Assembly: GCA_964509545.1 (NCBI GenBank)
Contig: CAZDXQ010000037.1
Span: forward strand, 1 to 37,503
Source of the DNA: JADJWR01 sp964509545
GTDB taxonomy: Bacteria; Pseudomonadota; Gammaproteobacteria; Burkholderiales; Burkholderiaceae_F
Direction of reading: 5' to 3'
DNA length: 37,503 nt
Below, in pieces: positions 31,279 through 37,503 of the stretch. The notes under the pieces are model-generated. The model was given only the letters and a program-made list of their open reading frames with translations, did not search any database and was not told where the DNA came from. Numbering within the stretch: position 1 is the stretch's first letter; every line of letters starts with the position of its first letter. Made by a program: the position numbers and the translations under genes.

Positions 31279-32511
31279 ATGACATACGGACTGATCGGAT
31301 CCTGCCGGTCGTGTGATTCGAGCAGGCTCGAGGTTGTCCTCGACCTGGGCCTGAGTCCGCTCGCGGACCGGCTGCTGGCGGCCGACCAGTTGAAAATGCC
31401 CGAGGCGCGCTATCCGCTGCGTCTGGTCTTTTGCCACGACTGCAGCCTGGCGCAGATCGACTACACCGTTGCGCCGGACGAGTTGTTTTGCAACGACTAT
31501 CCATACTTCTCATCGGTGTCGGACGCACTGCAGGCGCACACGATCGCCAACGTCAGGGAACTGATTGCCGCGCGCAAACTCGGTTCGGAGAACCTCGTCG
31601 TCGAGCTCGCGAGCAACGATGGCTACCTGCTCAGGCACTACAAGAGCGCTGGTGTGAAGGTGCTCGGCATCGATCCGGCAGAGGGGCCGGCAAAGGCTGC
31701 GACTGACGCGGGAATCGAGACGATCGTCGATTTTTTCACTGAAGAACTGGCGGACGACCTGGCCACGAAGGGCGTATCCGCCGATGTGGTGCACGCAAAC
31801 AACGTCCTTGCGCATGTGGCCGACACCAATGGCTTCGTTGCCGGCATCAGACGCCTGTTGAAGTCGAGCGGCGTCGCGGTGCTGGAGTTTCCCTACGTCC
31901 GCGACCTGATCGATCACTGCGAGTTCGACACCATTTACCACCAGCATCTTTGCTATTTCTCGGTGGGCTCAGTCGATCGCCTGTTTCGTCGCCACGGCCT
32001 TTACCTCAACGACATTCGCCGCATTCCTATCCACGGCGGTTCGCTTCGGCTCTACGTCGAGCCGAGCGAGCGCGTAAGAGAGTCGGTTGTCGACTTGCTG
32101 GCGGAGGAGGAGCGCCTTGGGGTGAACCGGGTCGAGTACTACCGTAACTTCGGGGAGCGCATATCGAGGCTGCGCGGCCGCTTACTGGAGTTACTCGAAG
32201 GGCTGCAGCGGGAAGGCAAGCGGATCGCGGGCTACGGGGCGCCTGCCAAAGGCTGCACGCTGATCAACTACTTCGGCGTCGACAAGCGGCTCGTTCCGTA
32301 TACGGTCGACAAGAACGGCTTCAAGCAGGGCCGATTCATGCCGGGCACGCACCAGCCGATCTACAGCCCTGCGAAGTTGCTCGAGGAACAGCCTGACTAC
32401 GTGCTGCTGCTGCCGTGGAATTTTGCCGATGAGATCCTGGCGCAGCAGGCCGAATACCGCGCGCGCGGCGGCAAATTCATCATCCCGATCCCGGAGCCGA
32501 GGGTCGCGTGA
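31279..32511 (+). CDS. C-methyltransferase 1 (NovU/TcaB9-like)
   Basis: A sugar C-methyltransferase-type protein of 410 aa from the ATG at 31279; GTG at 31270 is an equal alternative and the frame open to 31147 overlaps the SDR. Order of parts: N-terminal zinc module with SCRSCDS and FCHDCSL; SAM domain with VVELASNDGYLL and NNVLAHVADTN; the active-site segment DTIYHQHLCYFS; C-terminal domain with GYGAPAKGCTLINY and LLPWNFADEIL. Known C-3-methyltransferases of this family read YHEH at the active-site segment; here Glu is replaced by Gln. It is probably the most canonical of the three paralogues. Acceptor: a keto-nucleotide sugar, perhaps CDP- or dTDP-linked. Confidence 0.9.
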   Translation: MTYGLIGSCRSCDSSRLEVVLDLGLSPLADRLLAADQLKMPEARYPLRLVFCHDCSLAQIDYTVAPDELFCNDYPYFSSVSDALQAHTIANVRELIAARKLGSENLVVELASNDGYLLRHYKSAGVKVLGIDPAEGPAKAATDAGIETIVDFFTEELADDLATKGVSADVVHANNVLAHVADTNGFVAGIRRLLKSSGVAVLEFPYVRDLIDHCEFDTIYHQHLCYFSVGSVDRLFRRHGLYLNDIRRIPIHGGSLRLYVEPSERVRESVVDLLAEEERLGVNRVEYYRNFGERISRLRGRLLELLEGLQREGKRIAGYGAPAKGCTLINYFGVDKRLVPYTVDKNGFKQGRFMPGTHQPIYSPAKLLEEQPDYVLLLPWNFADEILAQQAEYRARGGKFIIPIPEPRVA

Positions 32512-33746
32512 GAACGAGCGTGGGTGAGGCCGGATTGCAGCGTCCCGGGGCAGTCACGGCGGAAACTGATGGCGAGTTGCGATGCCCATGCTGCGGGGGC
32601 GCCGGCATGCAGATCTTCTATCGCGTCGAGCGCGTGCCAACCAACAGCTGCATCCTGCTGCCGACGCGTGAGGAAGCGCTGTCTTATCCGCGCGGCGACA
32701 TCCGCCTGGGGTTCTGCCGGGCCTGCGGTTTCATCTGCAACACGGCCTTCGAACCGAAGCTGACCGAATATTCCGGGCGTTACGAGGAAACACAGGCTTT
32801 CTCCTCGACGTTCAACGCCTTTCATGAGAGCCTGGCGCGATCGCTGATCGAGCGGCACGCGCTTCACGGCAAGGAACTGATCGAGATCGGCTGCGGCAAA
32901 GGGGAGTTCCTGCGCCTGCTCTGCGATCTCGGCGGCAATCGCGGTCTGGGTTTCGATCCGGGCTACTCAGAGGCAAGGGGTGATGCGCAGGGTCGGACGG
33001 GGATCAGAGTGATCCGCGACTTCTTTTCGGAGCAATACGCCGACCGGTCCGCCGACTTTGTCTGCTGCAAGATGACGCTCGAGCACATTCCGTCGCCGCT
33101 TGCCTTCATCGGTGCCGCGGTGCGGACGGTGCGCCGCCCGGACGGTGTCATGTTCATCCAGGTGCCCGAGTCACTGCGCATCGTGCGGGATTGCGCCTTC
33201 GAGGACGTCTACTACGAGCATTGCTCGTATTTCTCGGCCGGTTCCCTCGGGCGGCTGCTGCGGCGGCTGGGCATGCGGATACTGTCGACCGACGTCGCGT
33301 ACGACGGCCAGTACCTGACCGTCGAGGCAACCTATCCCGCGGCCAGCCAGGCGGTCGCCGTGGAGCCGATGGTCGACGATATCGAAGAACTCGAGCGCTG
33401 CGTGTCGAGCTTTCCCGGCCGCATGCAGCAAAAAGTGGCGCAGTGGCAGCAGTCGCTCGCACGCTGGCGCGACGAGGGGAAGCGCGTCGTGATCTGGGGC
33501 TCTGGCTCGAAGGGCGTGTCGTTCCTGACCGGCGTTCCCGGGTCCGATGCGGTGTCCAACGCTGTCGACATCAACCCCTATCGGCACGGCTATTACATGC
33601 CGGCAACCGGACAGCGCATCGTCGGACCGGAACAGCTTCGCGAGCTTCGTCCCGACGTTGTCATCGTCATGAACCGTGTTTACGAGCGCGAGATTCGGGC
33701 GACCCTTGTGACGCTCGGACTGGAACCTGAACTGCATTGCCTGTGA
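32508..33746 (+). CDS. C-methyltransferase-like protein 2
   Basis: Second paralogue, 412 aa. Zinc module CPCCGG and FCRACGF, SAM motif IEIGCGKGEFL, CCKMTLEHIPSPL, active-site segment VYYEHCSYFS, C-terminal domain with IWGSGSKGVSFL and VDINPYRHGYYM. The motif differs from copy 1 (YYEH instead of YHQH) and the SAM loop is a more typical class I type. It starts with GTG overlapping the copy 1 stop (GTGA) and its own stop overlaps copy 3 (TGATG). The N-terminal 24 residues before the first Cys vary from the others. It may methylate another carbon or a different intermediate, or work as a partner subunit; both are inferences. Confidence 0.88.
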   Translation: MRTSVGEAGLQRPGAVTAETDGELRCPCCGGAGMQIFYRVERVPTNSCILLPTREEALSYPRGDIRLGFCRACGFICNTAFEPKLTEYSGRYEETQAFSSTFNAFHESLARSLIERHALHGKELIEIGCGKGEFLRLLCDLGGNRGLGFDPGYSEARGDAQGRTGIRVIRDFFSEQYADRSADFVCCKMTLEHIPSPLAFIGAAVRTVRRPDGVMFIQVPESLRIVRDCAFEDVYYEHCSYFSAGSLGRLLRRLGMRILSTDVAYDGQYLTVEATYPAASQAVAVEPMVDDIEELERCVSSFPGRMQQKVAQWQQSLARWRDEGKRVVIWGSGSKGVSFLTGVPGSDAVSNAVDINPYRHGYYMPATGQRIVGPEQLRELRPDVVIVMNRVYEREIRATLVTLGLEPELHCL

Positions 33747-34933
33747 TGTCGACAGGGATCGATCGAGTCGGCGCCCGGTGCCCGGCCTGCACGGGCGCGA
33801 CGACGATTCCTTTTCTCGACCTCGGCTTGGCGCCGGTCTTCTGCAACGTGCAATGGCCAACTCGCGCCGACGCGCAGGCAGCCGCGAAGGGGCCTTTGTC
33901 CCTGGCCGCCTGCATCGAGTGCGGCCATGTCTTCAACCTCGCTTTCGACGCACACCGGGTCGCTTACGCGCCGGGCTACGAGAATTCGCAGCATGCGTCG
34001 TCCGTGTTCCGCGCATTTGCCGAGCGACTAGTCGACCGGTTGATTACGCGCTACGACGTTCGCCACCGTGCCGTGGTCGATATCGGCTGCGGACGCGGCG
34101 ACCTCCTTGCCCTGTTCTGTGAAAGGGGAGAAAACCGCGGTTTCGGCTTTGATCCGAGCTATCGAGGCGCGGCGGAGGACAGCGGCGGGAGACCGTTTCA
34201 GATTTGGCGGGAGTACTTCGACGCCGAACATGCGACCGCGATCCGGCCTGCACTCGTCTGCTGCAGGCATGTCCTTGAGCATGTCGAGGATCCGACCGAC
34301 TTCCTCGTTCGTCTGCGCAATGCGCTGGAGGCCTGCGGTGACGCGATCCTGTATCTCGAAGTTCCAAGTGGCGAGGCGTTGCTGAACGAATGCGGGATAT
34401 GGGACTATCTTTACGAGCACGTGTCCTATTTCTCGGGTGCGTCGCTTGAGAAAGTGCTTGTTGCGGCAGGATTCGAGGTCATGCACCTGCAGCACGATTT
34501 CGGCGGACAATTCCTTTGCGCGGAAGTGCGGGTCGCGCGTCAGCGGAGCGACCGCATAACTTCGAAGCCCTTCCGTGAAGAATCACTGCGCGCTGCGGCA
34601 CGCGGCATGGGTGAGCGGCTCCACAGCTGGCGTGAATGGGCCCGTTCGCTTGACAGCGCGGTGACGCTCTGGGGTGCAGGTTCGAAAGGCGTCATGTTCC
34701 TGAACCTGCTCGGTCTCTCAGCGCCTGAGCCAATCGATTGGGTCATCGATCAGAACGTTGACAAGCATGGGCGCTTTGTCAGTGGAACTGGTCAGGAAAT
34801 CGTGAGCCCGGAGTCGCTGCGCGGAAGCAAGATCAGGCAGATCGTTCTGATGAACGGGATCTACGAATCGGAAGTCAGGCGGCGCCTTGATGGCCTTGGC
34901 GTCGCCGCCGAACTGAGGATCGCCTGGCCGTAA
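33746..34933 (+). CDS. C-methyltransferase-like protein 3
   Basis: Third paralogue, 395 aa from ATG at 33746, which shares its first base with the previous stop. Zinc module CPACTG and ACIECGH, SAM motif VDIGCGRGDLL, CRHVLEHVEDPTDF, active-site segment YLYEHVSYFS, C-terminal domain LWGAGSKGVMFLN and WVIDQNVDKHGRFV. It is closer to copy 2 than to copy 1, so copies 2 and 3 likely arose by a later duplication. At the site where copies 1 and 2 have the first Tyr of YxxH it reads Leu-Tyr-Glu-His, so activity may be shifted. Last gene of the rfbF unit; it converges on the VCBS lipoprotein at 35009-37378. Confidence 0.88.
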   Translation: MSTGIDRVGARCPACTGATTIPFLDLGLAPVFCNVQWPTRADAQAAAKGPLSLAACIECGHVFNLAFDAHRVAYAPGYENSQHASSVFRAFAERLVDRLITRYDVRHRAVVDIGCGRGDLLALFCERGENRGFGFDPSYRGAAEDSGGRPFQIWREYFDAEHATAIRPALVCCRHVLEHVEDPTDFLVRLRNALEACGDAILYLEVPSGEALLNECGIWDYLYEHVSYFSGASLEKVLVAAGFEVMHLQHDFGGQFLCAEVRVARQRSDRITSKPFREESLRAAARGMGERLHSWREWARSLDSAVTLWGAGSKGVMFLNLLGLSAPEPIDWVIDQNVDKHGRFVSGTGQEIVSPESLRGSKIRQIVLMNGIYESEVRRRLDGLGVAAELRIAWP

Positions 34934-35008
34934 GGCGCCGCAAGACGCGGGGCTTTGCCGTCCCGGCTCATCGTTCTTCCCGAGGCCGCCACGGTCGCGC
35001 AGAGCTTG

Positions 35009-37378
35009 TCACCGCAGGGCGTCGTTCCTCCAGACGTGAAGGTACTGGTACGCGTCCCAGGCAATGCTGACGATGTCGAGTGCGCCATCGCCGTCCAAAT
35101 CGACAAGTCGTGCCCCCAGGTGGCTTTCCTTGCCGGCGTCGACAAGCGTGTCGGACCAAGTTAGACCCTTGTCCGTCGACTTCCATATGCGGATGCGCAA
35201 TTCGCCGCGGTGCTCGCCGGTGACGACCTCCACCGAACCATCGCCGTCCATGTCGGCAGCACTCATCGAATTCGTTGAACCCTGCGTCGCAACAGCATGC
35301 TTCGTCCATGCAAGGGTCGTTGGATCCGGCGGGGACTGGAACCATGAGGTGACCGCGCCGCTGGCGCTACCGTTTTCGGCGCTGACGATGATGTCCGGCC
35401 GGCCATCGCCGTTGACGTCCACCAGCTCGGCCCGGTCGGCCCAATCGGTAACGTCACCGACGTTGCGGCGGATCCAGTTGGTACCTCCGTTTCCGGGATT
35501 CTGGTACCAGTAGATCGTTTTGCCCGTGGTGCCGTCAGAGGCAACGACGTCGTCGAAGCCGTCGCCGTCGATGTCTCCGACGGCGAGCAGGTCTTCCGAT
35601 GTTCCCGACGCGATTCTCACACTGGCCCAGACGCCCGCTTTCGGGTCGTCTGGTACCTGCACATACCAGGTTCCGTCTCCTACCGTAAAGACGATCTGCT
35701 GCTTGCTGGTCGACGGCACAATGCGGGCCAGCCGGTAGCCTTGGCCGTTAACGTGCGACGTGGCGGGAAGCGTGGCAACCACTTGGGCCGTCCACTGGCT
35801 GCCGTCCGCGTTTGGTTTAAGCCAGTAGACGCTAGGCAAGGCCTGGGCGATCACATCCAGTTGAGCGTCTCCGTCAACGTCCATCACAAGCATGGCATCT
35901 GCATCGACCGGAAAAGTAACGCGCGTCCATGCGGCCGTCAGGTCGCCGCCGGGATTGCGGTAAAAATACTTGCCGGAGACGATATCCGTTCGCCCATCGC
36001 GGTCGATGTCACCGAACGCCAGGCCGAACGCGGCATAGCCCGTGTTCAGCTTCTCGCGCGTCGAATCGATATTGATGTATTGCCATCGGTTCAACGCCAG
36101 GGTCGATGGCGGCTGGTTGATCCAGAGTTCCACGGGCGGATTGTTGAGGTAGTTCGCGCAGAGAATGTCCGCAAGGCCGTCGCCGGTGACATCGCTGACG
36201 CGGGCGTTGTGGCAGCCGGTGCTATTGACCGTCTTCCTGGAGAAAGTCGGGGCGAGTCCGCCGTTGTTGACGTACAACCGCAATTCGGCGAGTTCGAGGC
36301 CCACGACCAGATCGGCAAGGCCGTCGTTGTTTAGATCGGCGATGTTCAGTTTGTGCGCGCCAATGTCGCCATCCAGCTTGTACTTGATCCAGCCACCCTG
36401 CCGTGGATCAGTGGGGCCGACGTACCAGGCCAGTTCGCTGCGGCTGTGCTGCTCGCTTACAACGATATCGAGGCGGCCGTCGCCGTTAAGGTCGCCGATC
36501 GCAGCCGTGTAGCTGCCGCCGTCATAGCCGGAGGCAAATTGGTAGGCGGTCCAGGTCCCCGTCCTGCTGATCGGATTCCTGAACCACCAGCCGCCCTGCA
36601 CGAAATCAATTCGACCGTCGCCATCAACGTCGCCGATGCCGATGCCTTCCTTTGTCTTGTCGATTGAACTCAGATTCCTGTCCACCCATGAATCGGTGCC
36701 GCCCTGGTACCAGAGATGGGTGCCATTGCCGTGCGTGATCACATCGAGCTTGCCGTCGCCGTCGAAGTCGGCCACCTCGATGTCGTGTACCCAGTTGCCA
36801 TGCGCCCCGATCGAATGTCGCGACCAGGAATCTCCGCCGCCGAGATTCTCGAACCAGACGACGTTGTCGCCGCCGTTGCCGTCGCCGGTGACAATGTCTA
36901 TCCGGCCGTCGCCGTTGATGTCTCTGGCTTGGCAGTCGGTGGTGAATTCCACTCTTGCCGTCGCAATGGTGAAGCTCTGCCAGTCCGGATTGCGATACCA
37001 GACTAGCGTCAACCCGCCGACGACCAGATCCGGCTTGCCATCGTCGTTAAGGTCGGCGATCGCCTTGCAGTCGCCCGCGTTCGTCGAGTCGATCACGACC
37101 CGTGAGAAGACGGGCATACCCGCAGGCGCTGGTGCGGGTGATGGCGCAGGAGCTGGAGCCGGGGCCGGCGCGGGACTTGGGGAAGGTTCGGGCGCTGGGC
37201 CGGGCGCCGGCCCGGGAGCCGGGATCGGCGCGGGCGCAGGGCCCGGTCCGGGCGCGGGCGAGGGAGTCGTCGATCCTGGCGCCGGCGCAGCGCTTGGTGC
37301 CGGCCCGCCGCCGCCACAGGAAGCGAGGGCGAACGCGCCGATGACAAACAGCGACGAGAAGCGCTTGGTCGGTCGCAT
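35009..37378 (-). CDS. Large FG-GAP/VCBS-repeat lipoprotein with Pro-Ala linker
   Basis: A 789-aa lipoprotein, paralogue of the one at 25938-28310. The signal peptide is short and standard: basic start MRPTKRF, hydrophobic core, ALASC with lipidated Cys at 21, then Gly-Gly-Gly-Gly. Residues 26-88 are a Pro-Ala-rich spacer that could cross the capsule or peptidoglycan. The rest holds thirteen calcium-loop segments by eye (DLNDDGKPDLV, DINGDGRIDIV, DFDGDGKLDVI, DVDGDGRIDFV, DLNGDGRLDIV and others), each in units containing VWYRNP or VWFEN, as in FG-GAP propellers. GAGG lies nine bases before the ATG. It may bind polysaccharide, calcium-dependently, at the cell surface; not shown. The full C-terminus is present with no PEP-CTERM or sorting tail. 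Confidence 0.88.
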   Translation of the reverse strand: MRPTKRFSSLFVIGAFALASCGGGGPAPSAAPAPGSTTPSPAPGPGPAPAPIPAPGPAPGPAPEPSPSPAPAPAPAPAPSPAPAPAGMPVFSRVVIDSTNAGDCKAIADLNDDGKPDLVVGGLTLVWYRNPDWQSFTIATARVEFTTDCQARDINGDGRIDIVTGDGNGGDNVVWFENLGGGDSWSRHSIGAHGNWVHDIEVADFDGDGKLDVITHGNGTHLWYQGGTDSWVDRNLSSIDKTKEGIGIGDVDGDGRIDFVQGGWWFRNPISRTGTWTAYQFASGYDGGSYTAAIGDLNGDGRLDIVVSEQHSRSELAWYVGPTDPRQGGWIKYKLDGDIGAHKLNIADLNNDGLADLVVGLELAELRLYVNNGGLAPTFSRKTVNSTGCHNARVSDVTGDGLADILCANYLNNPPVELWINQPPSTLALNRWQYINIDSTREKLNTGYAAFGLAFGDIDRDGRTDIVSGKYFYRNPGGDLTAAWTRVTFPVDADAMLVMDVDGDAQLDVIAQALPSVYWLKPNADGSQWTAQVVATLPATSHVNGQGYRLARIVPSTSKQQIVFTVGDGTWYVQVPDDPKAGVWASVRIASGTSEDLLAVGDIDGDGFDDVVASDGTTGKTIYWYQNPGNGGTNWIRRNVGDVTDWADRAELVDVNGDGRPDIIVSAENGSASGAVTSWFQSPPDPTTLAWTKHAVATQGSTNSMSAADMDGDGSVEVVTGEHRGELRIRIWKSTDKGLTWSDTLVDAGKESHLGARLVDLDGDGALDIVSIAWDAYQYLHVWRNDALR
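37122..37300. repeat. Low-complexity GGCGCGGGC-type tract encoding a Pro-Ala linker
   Basis: Imperfect tandem hexamers of GGCGCGGGC/GGAGCTGGA type. On the minus strand they encode the Pro-Ala spacer between the lipid anchor and propeller of the VCBS lipoprotein. Likely prone to length change by slippage. Confidence 0.75.
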
Positions 37379-37503
37379 GCGGCTACGCCTCGGCGGTTCG
37401 ACAGTGATACGAAGGGCGAATGCAAAGGATTATCCGCCCGCCCGACAACAGGCGATGTCCCGATCGCTGTTGAACGAGGCCGTGTGACGGCTCCTGATTC
37501 ATG
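37379..37503. other. Window edge, upstream of the VCBS lipoprotein
   Basis: Short upstream region that should include the promoter of the minus-strand lipoprotein. No gene or clear promoter can be recognised within it. Confidence 0.4.

Noticed and set aside
32480..32511. PEP-CTERM-like tail (IPEPRVA) on C-methyltransferase 1
   Set aside because: No hydrophobic segment or basic tail follows; PEP here is a chance end of the C-terminal domain.
1..37503. CRISPR arrays, tRNA/rRNA genes, transposases, phage genes
   Set aside because: None could be recognised on either strand; the only repeats are protein-coding (Fn3, Pro-Ala, VCBS) or short dyads.

Overview
The window is high-GC bacterial DNA with Gram-negative traits: lipoprotein signal peptides, O-antigen/exopolysaccharide-type enzymes, and many 4-base ATGA/TTGA gene overlaps. 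It carries the marker gene set of the exosortase A (PEP-CTERM/EpsH) accessory system: hydrolases 1 and 2, an acyl carrier protein, an acyl-CoA ligase and a PLP decarboxylase. That set is typical of Betaproteobacteria such as Rhodocyclales, Burkholderiales and Nitrosomonadales, so I infer an environmental betaproteobacterium. I see no tRNA, rRNA, CRISPR array, insertion sequence or phage gene.

Layout. (1) 94-3252, minus strand: three Tat-type lipoproteins that share one C-terminal domain; the largest also has two Fn3 domains and a CBM6/35-like domain. (2) 3573-5588, minus strand: exosortase-A hydrolase 1, hydrolase 2 and acyl carrier protein. (3) 5742-8209, plus strand: a DegT-family aminotransferase overlapping a GT4-like glycosyltransferase. 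(4) 8456-11378, plus strand: a putative 34-codon leader ORF whose stop overlaps the ligase start, then the acyl-CoA ligase and the PLP decarboxylase. (5) 11682-17416, plus strand: rfbA, two more DegT-family aminotransferases, and two glycosyltransferases. (6) 17438-29186, minus strand: a long probable operon read as PIG-L deacetylase, FG-GAP/VCBS lipoprotein, SDR epimerase, a 707-residue protein of unknown function, GT4, FkbM methyltransferase, zinc-ribbon methyltransferase and Wzx-type flippase. (7) 29421-34933, plus strand: rfbF, a second SDR and three tandem C-methyltransferase-like proteins, all tightly packed. (8) 35009-37378, minus strand: a second large VCBS lipoprotein with a Pro-Ala linker.

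Together this looks like a cell-surface polysaccharide locus. It would make dTDP- and CDP-activated sugars that are aminated, C-methylated and possibly deacetylated, assemble them with four glycosyltransferases, and flip the product through a Wzx-type transporter. Six genes (2 hydrolases, ACP, ligase, decarboxylase, and possibly the leader ORF) belong to the exosortase A accessory system. Neither the exosortase, a PEP-CTERM substrate, a Wzy polymerase, an initiating glycosyltransferase nor an obvious sugar 4,6-dehydratase is visible here; if present they lie outside. The less familiar parts are the paralogous lipoprotein families at the edges, the C-methyltransferase triplet, the 707-residue protein, an apparently triad-less hydrolase 2, the coupled leader ORF and several perfect intergenic dyads.
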